DNA of 64,000 nt from an uncultured Eubacteriales bacterium (GCA_934647945.1 CAKUFK010000002.1:248001-312000); one strand, 5' to 3'. Shown: positions 17,845 to 26,498, counted from the first letter of the stretch. Made by a program: numbers and translations. Notes: generated by a model not told the origin, from the sequence alone.

Positions 17845-18717
17845 TTACAAAGGATAGACCAGGGGGACATACTGCACCAGGATATAGAGCACGGGAAGCA
17901 CGAACATCATGCTGTCGAACCGGTCCATAATCCCGCCGTGCCCCGGCATGATATGGCCGAAATCCTTGACCCCGCTCTGCCGCTTGATGATGGAGGCGAA
18001 CAGATCGCCCAGAACCGACAGCGGGGCGCAGAGCAAGGCCAGCAGGGCGATCTGCCACAAGCTCACATACGCGGAATCCCCCAGGGCCAGCACTTGATAG
18101 AGATAGGCGCCCAGCACACTGCTGCCGACCGATACCACGATGCCGCCGATCAGGCCTTCCACCGTCTTTTTGGGGCTGATAGCGGGACAAAGCTTATGCC
18201 GGCCGAAAAACGTGCCGATAAAATAGGCACCAATGTCACACATCCAAGGGATGATCAGGGCGAGGAAGACGTAAAAAAGGCCGTCCCGTTCATCCCGATG
18301 GCTGGTCGTGCGCAGATACGCCAGACAGGAGAAGGAGATGGAGACCAGCACCGACAGGAGAAAAACGAACGCAGTCCGTTCCACCGGGAGCGTGTCGTGA
18401 TACCGCACCTGAATGACCGCCAGCAAAACAACGAAACCCAATACCACCATGGCAGAGGGCATGGAACGCAGCATAACGAGAAAAGGCGCCAGCAGTGCAA
18501 AAAGCACCGCCGCGGTTTCGAGCCCGCGGTGGTTGACCATCTTGGTAACGACAAAGACCTCATACATCGCGATCGCGCAGATACCGGCCATAGCGATATT
18601 GAGAACCAGCGGGGGAAGCAGCAGCAGGACAACCAGCGCCAACGCCGCCCCGACAATTCCCGTCAGGATTCGTGATTTCAAATACATCAAGCCTTTCAGG
18701 CGTACTCGTTGCCGCAT
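17845..18717 (-). CDS. cdsA: Phosphatidate cytidylyltransferase
   Basis: A 290-residue polytopic membrane enzyme that makes CDP-diacylglycerol from CTP and phosphatidic acid for phospholipid synthesis. The family signature near the C-terminus is intact (SGVKDFGHIMPGHGGIMDRFDS minus a few residues), with PWMCDIGAYFIGTFFGRHKL before it. The ATG at 18717 has AAAAGG 7 bases upstream; the internal ATG at 18687 would start closer to the usual family N-terminus, so either is possible. It lies 27 bases after uppS. Confidence 0.94.
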   Translation of the reverse strand: MRQRVRLKGLMYLKSRILTGIVGAALALVVLLLLPPLVLNIAMAGICAIAMYEVFVVTKMVNHRGLETAAVLFALLAPFLVMLRSMPSAMVVLGFVVLLAVIQVRYHDTLPVERTAFVFLLSVLVSISFSCLAYLRTTSHRDERDGLFYVFLALIIPWMCDIGAYFIGTFFGRHKLCPAISPKKTVEGLIGGIVVSVGSSVLGAYLYQVLALGDSAYVSLWQIALLALLCAPLSVLGDLFASIIKRQSGVKDFGHIMPGHGGIMDRFDSMMFVLPVLYILVQYVPLVYPL

Positions 18718-18744
18718 CCAGCGGCCTTTTACGCGAAGAGACCC

Positions 18745-19491
18745 TCAGATCCCGCCGAAGCGGCGGTGCCGCTTGGCGTATTCCCTTAGCGCCTCATCGA
18801 GCGCCGCCGGCGTATAATCCGGCCACAGGATATCCTGGAAAACGTATTCCGCATAGGCGGACTGCCAGATGAGAAAATTGGAGAGCCGCTGCTCGCCGCT
18901 CGGACGCAGGATCAGATCCGGGTCCGGCTGTCCGGCCGTATAGAGCCGGTCCTCCAGCTGCGTGCCGTCGATCTCGTCGGGAGACAGGCAGCCCTTCTGG
19001 ACATCCCCCGCCAGCCGCCTGACCGCGTGGAGGATCTCGTCCCGTCCTCCGTAGTTGACCGCGATGTTGAGGGTCATACCCGTTTTATAGGCCGTAGATG
19101 CCTCGGCGCGGGCCATGAGCTCCTGAATATCGGGGGCCAGCGGACGCCGGTCCCCGATAAAACGGGTGCGGATGTTCTCCTTTTCAAAGTCGGCCAGGGA
19201 TTCCTTCAGATAATCCCGCAGCAGGGTCATGATGGCGTCGATTTCCGCCTGGGGACGTTTCCAGTTTTCCGTTGAAAACGCATACACCGTCAGATAGCGG
19301 ATCCCCCGCTTTTCACAGTGTTTGACGATCCTGCGGAACACCCGGGCCCCGGTGACGTGGCCCGCCTGGCGCGGCAGGCCGCGCTGCCTCGCCCAACGGC
19401 CGTTTCCATCCATAATGATGCCGATATGCTTCGGCAGTTTTCCCGCGGAAACCACTTCCACGGGTGGCGTCTTTTTTGAAAACCAGCCCAT
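18745..19491 (-). CDS. uppS: Isoprenyl transferase (undecaprenyl diphosphate synthase)
   Basis: A 248-residue cis-prenyltransferase that elongates farnesyl diphosphate to the C55 carrier lipid for peptidoglycan. HIGIIMDGNGRWARQRG carries the catalytic Asp, with TVYAFSTENWKRP and RPSGEQRLSNFLIWQSAYAE as the other signature blocks. The ATG at 19491 is 6 bases from GGAG and chosen over an upstream ATG and a GTG at 19542 that have poor sites. It sits 66 bases after frr. Confidence 0.95.
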   Translation of the reverse strand: MGWFSKKTPPVEVVSAGKLPKHIGIIMDGNGRWARQRGLPRQAGHVTGARVFRRIVKHCEKRGIRYLTVYAFSTENWKRPQAEIDAIMTLLRDYLKESLADFEKENIRTRFIGDRRPLAPDIQELMARAEASTAYKTGMTLNIAVNYGGRDEILHAVRRLAGDVQKGCLSPDEIDGTQLEDRLYTAGQPDPDLILRPSGEQRLSNFLIWQSAYAEYVFQDILWPDYTPAALDEALREYAKRHRRFGGI

Positions 19492-19557
19492 CCGTCGCTC
19501 CATTTCCGGACCAGTCCGCACCGGGCGGTCCCCTGTGATCACAACGCAAGCAACGCC

Positions 19558-20112
19558 TCAGAGCTCCAGAATCTCTTTTTCCTTTTTCGCGGCGTCCACA
19601 TCGATTTCCTTGCAGAATTTATCCGTCAGATCCTGCATCCGCTTTTCGGCGTCCTTCAGGTCATCTTCGGTAATCTCGGTTTTCTTTTTCATGTCCTTGA
19701 GCTTGTCGAGCGCGTCGCGGCGGACCGAACGGACAGCCACTTTCGCTTCCTCGCAGTATTTATACACGGTCTTGACCAGCTCACGCCGCCTCTCCTCGGT
19801 CAAAGGCGGGAAATTGAGGCGCAGGGCACTGCCGTCGTTCTGAGGGTTAAGGCCGATATCAGAGGTCTGGATCGCCTTCTCAATAGCCTTGAGGGTGCTT
19901 TTGTCCCAGGGGGTGATCAGCAGGGTGCGGGGCTCGGGAACCGATACCGCGGCCATTTGGTTGACCGGCGTGGGGGCCCCGTAATAATCCACAAGCACCT
20001 TGTCGAGCACGCTGGGGTTGGCCCGCCCCACCCGGATGGTGGCGAATTCCCCCATCATGGCGTTGACCGTCTTGTTCATTTTTTCCTTCGCGGTCTGAAA
20101 TACCTGTTCCAT
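19558..20112 (-). CDS. frr: Ribosome recycling factor
   Basis: A 184-residue two-domain protein that, with EF-G, splits ribosomes after termination. The N-terminal helix with VGRANPSVLDKVLVDYYGAP, the beta domain with VSVPEPRTLLITPWDKS and the helical C-terminus are all recognisable, and the length is standard. ATG 20112 follows CGGAGGG. It is 35 bases downstream of pyrH, the universal order in Firmicutes. Confidence 0.97.
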   Translation of the reverse strand: MEQVFQTAKEKMNKTVNAMMGEFATIRVGRANPSVLDKVLVDYYGAPTPVNQMAAVSVPEPRTLLITPWDKSTLKAIEKAIQTSDIGLNPQNDGSALRLNFPPLTEERRRELVKTVYKYCEEAKVAVRSVRRDALDKLKDMKKKTEITEDDLKDAEKRMQDLTDKFCKEIDVDAAKKEKEILEL

Positions 20113-20147
20113 CTCATGTTCCCTCCGTCTGTTCAGAATCGAATATG

Positions 20148-20855
20148 TCAGGGCTTTACAATGGTGCCGACCGGCTCGCCGCAGGCGGCGCGCACAATAT
20201 TCTTCGGGTCTCCGAGGTCGAATACGAGAATGGGCAGTCCGTTGTCGCGGCAGAGGGTGGCAGCGGTGGAATCCATCACCTTGAGATCCCGGTTAAGCAC
20301 ATCCAGATAGCTCAGGGTGTCGAAACGGACGGCGTCCGGGTTTTTCTTCGGATCGCTGTCGTATACCCCATCCACCATACTCGCCTTGAAAATGATATCC
20401 GCCTCGATTTCAGCCGCCCGGAGTGCGGAGGCCGTATCGGTGGAGAAGAAGGGATTGCCGGTCCCGCAGCCGAAAATCACGACCCGGCCCTTTTCCAGAT
20501 GCCGCACCGCCCGGTTGCGGATATACGGCTCCGCGATCTGATTCATCGCGATGGCGGTCTGGACCCGCACGACACAGCCGAGCTGTTCGAGCGCGTCCGC
20601 AAGCCCCAGGGCGTTGATGGTGGTCGCGAGCATCCCCATATGGTCCGCTCTGGTCCGGTCCATGCTGCCGCTCGACCGTCCCCTCCAGAAATTGCCTCCG
20701 CCCACCACGATCGCGACCTGGACGCCCGCGTCCACGCATTCCTTGACCGCGGCGCATACCTTTAGCACCGTGTCGAAGTCCAGGCCGAAGCCTTTTTCGC
20801 CGGCCATGGCCTCCCCGCTGAGCTTGAGCAGGATCCGCTTGTATTTCGGCTGCAT
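20148..20855 (-). CDS. pyrH: Uridylate kinase
   Basis: A 235-residue hexameric amino-acid-kinase-fold enzyme that phosphorylates UMP to UDP. ILLKLSGEAMAG, VVGGGNFWRG, DHMGMLATTINAL and GTGNPFFSTDTAS are the classical blocks. Normally tsf and rpsB precede pyrH; here pyrH is the first gene after its own promoter (20903-20931), with ilvD's end and terminator upstream. ATG 20855 follows GGAAG. Confidence 0.97.
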   Translation of the reverse strand: MQPKYKRILLKLSGEAMAGEKGFGLDFDTVLKVCAAVKECVDAGVQVAIVVGGGNFWRGRSSGSMDRTRADHMGMLATTINALGLADALEQLGCVVRVQTAIAMNQIAEPYIRNRAVRHLEKGRVVIFGCGTGNPFFSTDTASALRAAEIEADIIFKASMVDGVYDSDPKKNPDAVRFDTLSYLDVLNRDLKVMDSTAATLCRDNGLPILVFDLGDPKNIVRAACGEPVGTIVKP

Positions 20856-20902
20856 CGCTGTTCACTTCCGTTTCCTCATGGGTTCGTTCATACTCGTTAG
20901 CT

Positions 20903-20931
20903 ATTTTACACTAAACCGGTCCGCCTGTAAA
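20903..20931 (-). promoter_or_regulatory. Promoter of the pyrH-frr-uppS-cdsA-dxr-rseP-ispG-polC operon
   Basis: On the minus strand TTTACA (20926-20931), 17 bases, TAAAAT (20903-20908); about 40 nucleotides of leader before pyrH. This places the start of the operon directly at pyrH. Confidence 0.75.
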
Positions 20932-21022
20932 GCCAAAAGGAGAAATCGCCGGAATTTTTTGCCTCCATCCACGATCCGCTCATGTCTATTCTGGGCCTTA
21001 TCCCGGAATCTATTCCATCCCG

Positions 21023-21053
21023 CAAAAATCCCCCTGATGCGCTCAGGGGGATT
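21023..21053 (-). terminator. Rho-independent terminator after ilvD
   Basis: A perfect 11-bp stem (AATCCCCCTGA at 21027-21037 with TCAGGGGGATT at 21043-21053) is followed on the minus strand by further T residues. It begins 14 bases after the ilvD stop. Confidence 0.85.
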
Positions 21054-21066
21054 GGCCGGATCCGTT

Positions 21067-22731
21067 TTATTCGAGCATATCGTCGAAGACCGCGCCGGTG
21101 GAGCCGCTGGTCACATGCTGGGCATACCGCCGGGCGTATCCCGACAGCTCACGGCGGGGCGCCGTCCAGGCGGCTTTGCGCGCGGCCAAGGTCTGGCCGT
21201 CCACCAGCAGCTCCAGCCTGCGGGCCGGGATGTCGATGGAGACGATATCCCCCTCTTCGACCAGCGCAATCACGCCTCCGGCGGCCGCCTCGGGCGAAAC
21301 ATGGCCGATGGAGGCGCCCCGGGTGGCACCCGAAAACCGTCCGTCGGTAATCAGGGCGACGCTCTCGCCAAGTCCCATGCCGGCGATGGTAGCGGTGGGG
21401 GTCAGCATCTCCCGCATCCCCGGGCCGCCCTTCGGTCCTTCGTATCGGATAACCACCACGTCGCCGGGATGGATCCGGCCGCCCGTAATGGCTTCCGTCG
21501 CGTCCTCTTCGCTGTCGAATACCCGTGCTGGGCCCTGGTGGACCATCATGGAGGGGGCGACGGCCCCCTGTTTGACCACTGCGCCGTCGGCGGCGAGGTT
21601 GCCGAACAGGATCGCCAGGCCGCCGTCGGGACGGAAAGGATCGTCCAGATGCCGGATGATCTCCCCGTCCGGCTCTCTCGCCGAGTCAATCCGTTCCCCT
21701 ACCGTCCCCGATACCGTCAGAGCGTCGCGATGGATCAGGCCACCCCGATCGAGCTCCTTGAGCATCGCCTGGATGCCGCCCACGCCGTTGAGATCGGTGA
21801 TAAACACCTGGCTGGCGGGATTGAGCTTGCAGATCTGGGGGGTAGCTTTGCCGATATCGTCAATCTGCTTCAGGGTCAGGGGGCAGCCTGCGGCGTAGGA
21901 CACCGCGACGATATGCAGCACGGTATTGGAGGAACAGCCGATGGCCATATCCGCCCGCAGTGCGTTCTCGAACGCAGCGGGGGTCAGGATATCCTTGGGC
22001 CGGATGTTCTCTTTGAGCAGCTCCATCACCCGTTCGCCGGTCTGCTTGGCCAGCCGGATCCGGGCGGCCATGACGGCAGGAATGGTGCCGTTTCCGGGCA
22101 ATGCCATGCCGATCGCCTCGGTCAGGCAGTTCATCGAATTGGCTGTATACATCCCCGAGCAGGACCCGCATCCGGGGCAGGCGGTTTCCTCAAGCTCGGG
22201 CAGGGTATCCGCATCCCGTGTCCCTGCCGCGACGCTTCCGACCGCTTCGAACACCTCGTTGAGGCCGACCTTCCGGTTCCCGTCGGTACCGGGCAGCATG
22301 GGGCCGCCGCTGACGAAAATCGAGGGCAGGTTCATCCGGCAGGCCGCCAGCAGCATGCCGGGAACGATCTTGTCGCAGTTTGGAACGAACACGACGGCGT
22401 CGAGCGGATGGGCCGTGAGCATCACCTCGATGGAATCGGCGATGAGTTCCCGGGAGCACAGCGAATATTTCATCCCCAGGTGGTTCATGGCCAGGCCGTC
22501 GCACACACCGATGGTATTGAAGGTAAAGGGGACGCCGCCCGCGCTGCGGATCCCCGCCTCCACTGCCTTTACAATGGTATCGAGATGGGTGTGGCCGGGT
22601 ATGTAATCGCTTTTGGAGCTGACCACGGCCACAAAGGGGCGGGCGATTTCCCGGTCGGTCAGGCCCAGGGCCTTGAGAAGGGACCGGTGGGGCGCCCTCG
22701 AAACCCCGGACTTCATCAAATCACTGCGCAT
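21067..22731 (-). CDS. ilvD: Dihydroxy-acid dehydratase
   Basis: A 554-residue iron-sulfur enzyme that forms the 2-keto acid precursors of valine, leucine and isoleucine. Cluster-binding regions ISNCDKI-equivalent (VPNCDKIVPGM) and CPGCGSCSGMYTANSMN are present, with the C-terminal TDGRFSGATRGASIGHVSPEAA. ATG 22731 follows GAGAGGATG. It lies 41 bases after the membrane-anchored unknown and ends at a terminator. No T-box precedes it, so no direct branched-chain amino acid control is visible. Confidence 0.96.
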   Translation of the reverse strand: MRSDLMKSGVSRAPHRSLLKALGLTDREIARPFVAVVSSKSDYIPGHTHLDTIVKAVEAGIRSAGGVPFTFNTIGVCDGLAMNHLGMKYSLCSRELIADSIEVMLTAHPLDAVVFVPNCDKIVPGMLLAACRMNLPSIFVSGGPMLPGTDGNRKVGLNEVFEAVGSVAAGTRDADTLPELEETACPGCGSCSGMYTANSMNCLTEAIGMALPGNGTIPAVMAARIRLAKQTGERVMELLKENIRPKDILTPAAFENALRADMAIGCSSNTVLHIVAVSYAAGCPLTLKQIDDIGKATPQICKLNPASQVFITDLNGVGGIQAMLKELDRGGLIHRDALTVSGTVGERIDSAREPDGEIIRHLDDPFRPDGGLAILFGNLAADGAVVKQGAVAPSMMVHQGPARVFDSEEDATEAITGGRIHPGDVVVIRYEGPKGGPGMREMLTPTATIAGMGLGESVALITDGRFSGATRGASIGHVSPEAAAGGVIALVEEGDIVSIDIPARRLELLVDGQTLAARKAAWTAPRRELSGYARRYAQHVTSGSTGAVFDDMLE

Positions 22732-22772
22732 AAAGGTTCATCCTCTCATTGTATTCGCATCCGCTCGGAAAA

Positions 22773-23489
22773 TCAGGCAGCCGGCTGTTCCAGCGGGGTT
22801 TTGGTAATATAGGCCCGGAGAAGCTCCAAGCATTCATCATGCGTCTGCTGGCTCTGCTTACCGCCTGCCGATCCCGAGGCCGACCGAACCCCAAAAATCA
22901 GCTCTTCCGGTGCCCCTTTCATACTTTCGTCCTGCAGAAAAGAGGCGCCCTTCCAACTCCAGGTGCGGCCGTCCTCCGAAACGCCCTCACCCTCCACTCC
23001 GAGCTGGTCGAAAAAGGCGGTATCCGAATCCTCCAGGTTTTTCAGCAGGTAATCATAATAATCCGGAGAAAAGCCGAAAAACAGCGTGTCCCCGGCGAAC
23101 ATGGTAGCCGTGAACTTCTGCTGGTTGACCGCGCTGAGCTGCCCGCCGTCGCTGCCCACATAGAGGAACTCGATCGAAACGAGCACCTTGCCGTCTCCGT
23201 TGAGATCCCGTCCATACTGTTCCAGCTCCGCGGCGAAGGCGTCGTTGGCAGGGACGGGCAGGTTCTTCGTGGACGCAATAATCATGTGGTAATCCGGGTG
23301 CTCCCGGTTCACCATCTGGGCCACCAGGATGATCACGGCGACCACCGCCAATGCCCCGAGAACCACGGGCCATTTGTAGTGGTACCAGAAATTCTGCCAC
23401 TTCGCCTTGAATCCCTTTGGCGGCTCGGGAGGCTTCGGCGGTTCCAGTTCGGTTTCATCGACACCAACGAGATACATTTCTCTGGCCAT
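22773..23489 (-). CDS. Conserved membrane-anchored protein of unknown function
   Basis: A 238-residue protein not assigned to a known family. An acidic, proline-rich N-terminus (LEPPKPPEPPKGFKAKW) is followed by an aromatic stretch (WQNFWYHYKWPV), one membrane helix at about residues 41-58, and a mostly extracellular mixed alpha/beta domain to the end. The layout suggests a type II anchored sensor or binding protein with a cytoplasmic tail. It lies between lysS (31 bases upstream) and ilvD (41 bases downstream), apparently in one transcript. No catalytic motif is visible. Confidence 0.75.
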   Translation of the reverse strand: MAREMYLVGVDETELEPPKPPEPPKGFKAKWQNFWYHYKWPVVLGALAVVAVIILVAQMVNREHPDYHMIIASTKNLPVPANDAFAAELEQYGRDLNGDGKVLVSIEFLYVGSDGGQLSAVNQQKFTATMFAGDTLFFGFSPDYYDYLLKNLEDSDTAFFDQLGVEGEGVSEDGRTWSWKGASFLQDESMKGAPEELIFGVRSASGSAGGKQSQQTHDECLELLRAYITKTPLEQPAA

Positions 23490-23520
23490 GCCCGTCCAGT
23501 CCTTTCCAGTATCGGCGGTT

Positions 23521-25029
23521 TCAGTCCTTCGGCTTCATCGTGGGGAACAGCAGCACGTCCCGGATGGACGCGCAGCCGGTCAGCAGCATCACCAGGCGGT
23601 CAATCCCGATCCCGAGGCCGCCGGTAGGCGGCATCCCGTATTCGAGGGCGGTGAGGAAATCCTCGTCGACATCCGACGCCTCCTCATCCCCCGCCGCCTT
23701 CAGGGCGGCCTGGGCCTCGAACCGTTCCCGCTGATCGACCGGATCATTCAGCTCCGAAAAGGCGTTGGCGTGCTCCCGGCCAACGATGAACAGCTCGAAC
23801 CGCTCGGTATACTCCGGACTTTCCGGCATCCGCTTGGCCAGCGGCGAAATCTCCACCGGATGCCCCAGGATGAAGGTGGGCTGGATGAGATGCTCCTCGA
23901 CATAGGCTTCAAAAAAGAGGTTCAGGATATCGCCCTTTTGATGGCGCTCTTCATATTCGATATGGTGGGCCTTGGCGAGCTCCCGCGCCTCTTCGAGGGT
24001 CGATACGGCGCTGAAATCCACCCCGCTGTACTTTTTGACGGCTCCGGCCATGCTCAGCCGCTCAAACGGCTTTTCGAGGTCGATCTCGTTGCCGTCATAG
24101 ACCACCCGGGCCGTGCCCAGTACCTTCTTCGCCACGGTGCGGATGAGATCCTCCGTCAGGTCCATCATGCCATTATAGTCGGTATAGGCCTGGTACAGCT
24201 CGAGCAGGGTGAATTCGGGATTGTGCCGGGTGTCCATCCCTTCGTTGCGGAACACCCGCCCGATCTCGTACACCCGCTCGAACCCGCCCACGATCAGGCG
24301 CTTGAGATGCAGCTCCAGGGCGATGCGCAGATACATATCCATATCGAGGGTATTGTGATGGGTGATAAAAGGCCGGGCGGCGGCACCGCCGGCCACACCA
24401 TGCAGGACCGGGGTCTCCACTTCCAGGAACGCCCGCTCGTCGAGATACCGCCGGATTTCCGTGATGATGGCGGAGCGGCGGACAAAGGCTTCCTTGACCT
24501 CGGGATTGACGATCAGGTCCAGATATCGCTGCCGGTAGCGGGTATCGGTATCCTTGAGACCGTGAAATTTCTCCGGCAGAGGCCGGAGGGATTTGGAGAG
24601 CAGGGCGATCCGGGTCGCGTGGATGGAAATTTCCCCCATCTTGGTGCGGAACACCGTACCTTCAACGCCCAGGATGTCCCCGATATCCCACTTTTTAAAC
24701 GCGGCGTAGGCGTCCTCCCCCACGTCGTCCCGCCGGACATAGACCTGCATGCGGTCGCTGCCGTCCCGCAGGTCGAGGAAGCTCGCCTTGCCCATGATCC
24801 GGCGGCTCATCATCCGTCCCGCCACCGAAACGGCGCGGTTTTCCATCTCGTCAAAGCGGGCCCGGATGTCCGCGTTGTGGGCGGTGACATCATATTTGGT
24901 CAGCGCAAAGGGATCCTGTCCGGAGTCCCGCAGAGCCGTGAGCTTGTCTCTGCGGATCTGGATCAGTTCCGATACCTGCTGTTCGGTCAGTTCCTCGGTT
25001 TCGGGCGCTCCGCCGTTCGGTTCGTTCAT
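23521..25029 (-). CDS. lysS: Lysyl-tRNA synthetase, class II
   Basis: A 502-residue enzyme with an N-terminal OB anticodon-binding domain and a class II core: motif 2 in FERVYEIGRVFRNEGMDTRHNPEFTLLE and motif 3 in GGLGIGIDRLVMLL. The start is taken as ATG 25029 with AGGA ten bases upstream; a GTG at 25038 is in frame but sits on the ribosome site. It is preceded by greA and followed by an unknown gene and ilvD. Confidence 0.96.
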   Translation of the reverse strand: MNEPNGGAPETEELTEQQVSELIQIRRDKLTALRDSGQDPFALTKYDVTAHNADIRARFDEMENRAVSVAGRMMSRRIMGKASFLDLRDGSDRMQVYVRRDDVGEDAYAAFKKWDIGDILGVEGTVFRTKMGEISIHATRIALLSKSLRPLPEKFHGLKDTDTRYRQRYLDLIVNPEVKEAFVRRSAIITEIRRYLDERAFLEVETPVLHGVAGGAAARPFITHHNTLDMDMYLRIALELHLKRLIVGGFERVYEIGRVFRNEGMDTRHNPEFTLLELYQAYTDYNGMMDLTEDLIRTVAKKVLGTARVVYDGNEIDLEKPFERLSMAGAVKKYSGVDFSAVSTLEEARELAKAHHIEYEERHQKGDILNLFFEAYVEEHLIQPTFILGHPVEISPLAKRMPESPEYTERFELFIVGREHANAFSELNDPVDQRERFEAQAALKAAGDEEASDVDEDFLTALEYGMPPTGGLGIGIDRLVMLLTGCASIRDVLLFPTMKPKD

Positions 25030-25065
25030 CGATTCCACATCCTGTCTTCGGTTTAATATGGGCTG

Positions 25066-25114
25066 AAAACGGCGGGCGGACGCCGCGGATAGCCCCCCGC
25101 CTTGTCCGCCCGCC
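25066..25114 (-). terminator. Possible terminator between greA and lysS
   Basis: An 11-bp GC-only stem (GGCGGGCGGAC at 25071-25081 with GTCCGCCCGCC at 25104-25114) with a 22-base loop is followed on the minus strand by GTTTTC. The short T run makes it a weak or partial terminator, so lysS could receive read-through from greA. Confidence 0.55.
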
Positions 25115-25128
25115 GGATAGAATGCCGC

Positions 25129-25602
25129 TTATTTCGAAATTTCCACGACCATATACTGCATAACGCCGTTCGGGATTTCCACTTCCACCTGGTCGCCCAC
25201 CTCATGGCCGAGAAGGGCCTTGCCCACAGGGGATTCATCGGATATCCGCCCGCCGAGCGGATCGGACTCCGTCGATCCCACAATGCGGTAGGTCATGACC
25301 GAGCCGTCTTCCATATCCTTGACCTTGACGGTGGAGCCGATATGCACGCTCTCGGTGCCGATCTCGCTCTCATCAAGGATCTTCACGTTTTTCAGCTGGT
25401 TTTCGATCTCCGCGATCCGGCCCTCGATGATCGCCTGATCGTTTTTCGCTTCATCGTATTCGCTGTTTTCGGAAAGGTCGCCAAAGGACAGCGCCACTTT
25501 GATCTTTTCCGCCACTTCCTTGCGTTTGACGGTTTTCAGCTCTTCCAGTTCCTTTTCAAGCTTCTTGAGCCCTTCGTCGGTGATAACGGTCTGCTTGGTC
25601 AT
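25129..25602 (-). CDS. greA: Transcription elongation factor GreA
   Basis: A 157-residue factor that stimulates RNA cleavage by backtracked RNA polymerase. The N-terminal coiled coil carries the acidic tip GDLSENSEYDEAKND; the C-terminal domain ends in GNKVEVEIPNG-like sequence (VEVEIPNGVMQYMVVEISK). Standard length and start, and its own strong promoter at 25687-25715. In many Firmicutes greA directly precedes lysS, as here. Confidence 0.97.
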   Translation of the reverse strand: MTKQTVITDEGLKKLEKELEELKTVKRKEVAEKIKVALSFGDLSENSEYDEAKNDQAIIEGRIAEIENQLKNVKILDESEIGTESVHIGSTVKVKDMEDGSVMTYRIVGSTESDPLGGRISDESPVGKALLGHEVGDQVEVEIPNGVMQYMVVEISK

Positions 25603-25686
25603 GCGTGCAAACTCCCTTTCGACATATTACTGCGGCCGATGCTGCCGCTGCGATAAAACAAAATCATACATGGGTACAATAGAGTT

Positions 25687-25715
25687 ATTATATCCAACCA
25701 AAACCCAAAAGTCAA
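25687..25715 (-). promoter_or_regulatory. SigA promoter of greA (and probably lysS-ilvD)
   Basis: Minus strand TTGACT (25710-25715), 17 bases, consensus TATAAT (25687-25692). It leaves about 80 nucleotides of leader before the greA start. Confidence 0.88.
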
Positions 25716-25785
25716 GGGAAAGGACCGGGCAACCTTTTCAAGAGATGCGTTGGGGAAACGCTTTAAGCGGCTCCGCTAAGGGGCA

Positions 25786-25814
25786 TTGAAACCGGCTTGG
25801 CGATTGTGTATAAT
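25786..25814 (+). promoter_or_regulatory. Promoter of the small lipoprotein gene
   Basis: TTGAAA (25786-25791), 17 bases, TATAAT (25809-25814), followed by about 45 bases to the TTG start. Confidence 0.8.
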
Positions 25815-25865
25815 TAAAGACAAACAAACCGGGATAGGAAGTCCGACAAGAAGGAGGTATGAAAA

Positions 25866-26258
25866 TTGAAAAAAATCCTTTTCGGTGTCCTCGCATTGAT
25901 GGCAGCGTTTGGGATACTCGGCTGCTCACAAAACAGAGAAACGGCGGTCAGGAACACGTTTAAACAAACGCCCTCTCATCTCGTCGAAGACTACGTCAAA
26001 AATTCCAAAGATGTTATATCGGTCACGTATTATGAAATGAACGACGGCACATGGAGAACCGACGACTATGCGTATACGTACAGGTTGGTCATAACAGGAA
26101 GGCTAAACAACGCTGAAAAAGATATTACCTACACCATTCTAAGTAATATTGAAAACATCTCGTTTGAACAGGCATGGAAAGCAAGCGGCCTTAGTAGCTA
26201 TCGCGGCGACTATTTCAACCCAGAAGACGCTGTATTTGTGGCCACTAAAATGGGATGA
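25866..26258 (+). CDS. Small lipoprotein of unknown function
   Basis: A 130-residue predicted lipoprotein: two Lys at the N-terminus, a hydrophobic stretch and a lipobox ILGC with the lipidated Cys20. The mature part is charged and aromatic with no recognised motif. The start is a TTG at 25866, eight bases after AAGGAGG (25851-25857); an ATG at 25860 is too close and opens another, short frame. The coding sequence is clearly richer in A and T than its neighbours, which hints at recent acquisition. It has its own promoter and is followed by the aroF promoter. Confidence 0.75.
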   Translation: MKKILFGVLALMAAFGILGCSQNRETAVRNTFKQTPSHLVEDYVKNSKDVISVTYYEMNDGTWRTDDYAYTYRLVITGRLNNAEKDITYTILSNIENISFEQAWKASGLSSYRGDYFNPEDAVFVATKMG

Positions 26259-26269
26259 TGGCTCCCGTC

Positions 26270-26298
26270 TTGACAAACCGGAAAGAAAGTGTTACACT
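26270..26298 (+). promoter_or_regulatory. Promoter of the aroF leader
   Basis: TTGACA (26270-26275), 17 bases, TACACT (26293-26298). It leads into the leader peptide ORF at 26333 and is the only clear promoter before the DAHP synthase gene. Confidence 0.85.
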
Positions 26299-26332
26299 TT
26301 AAAGCGAAAAAGCGAAAGGAGAGGACGCCGCG

Positions 26333-26440
26333 ATGACGACAGCCGGCATGGTGCAAAGGGAATACCGGTATTATCTCACCCTGGGCTATCGGGCCACGGG
26401 CGTCTTTTGCTGTCGGAAATGTACCGTCACCGTCCGATAG
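26333..26440 (+). CDS. Putative Tyr leader peptide of the aroF attenuator
   Basis: A 35-codon ORF with an AAAGGAGAGG eight bases before its ATG, between the aroF promoter and a terminator. It has four Tyr codons (11, 13, 14 and 19: TAC 26363, TAT 26369, TAT 26372, TAT 26387), three of them in the run EYRYY, then a Cys-rich end stopping at TAG 26438-26440. The placement and codon content fit a leader peptide whose translation senses charged tRNA-Tyr. It is too short and too simple to be an enzyme. That it is translated and acts in attenuation is inference. Confidence 0.7.
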   Translation: MTTAGMVQREYRYYLTLGYRATGVFCCRKCTVTVR

Positions 26441-26498
26441 GGCGGTTGTCCGAGGGAAAACGGTACCTTTTGCGAGGCAAAAGGTACCGTTTATTTTT
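26386..26498 (+). promoter_or_regulatory. Transcription attenuator of aroF
   Basis: Terminator: a perfect 16-bp stem (26458-26473 with 26477-26492, loop GAG) followed by ATTTTTAT. Antiterminator: leader CTTTTGC (26404-26410) can pair with GCAAAAG (26477-26483), and nested inside it GTACCGT (26421-26427) with ACGGTAC (26460-26466); both break the terminator. A further 7-bp pairing links CTATCGG (26386-26392, over Tyr codon 19) to CCGATAG (26434-26440, at the stop). A ribosome at the stop codon would cover 26421-26440 and favour termination; one stalled at Tyr codons 11-14 would leave those segments free. The pairings are seen; the mechanism is inferred. Confidence 0.75.

Noticed and set aside
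17780..18190. N-terminal extension of dxr
   Set aside because: It overlaps cdsA out of frame; the ATG at 17779 has a ribosome site and begins just before the Rossmann motif.
20551..22812. Open frame of 753 codons on the plus strand
   Set aside because: Opposite pyrH and ilvD; low-complexity composition, no ribosome site and no recognisable domain.
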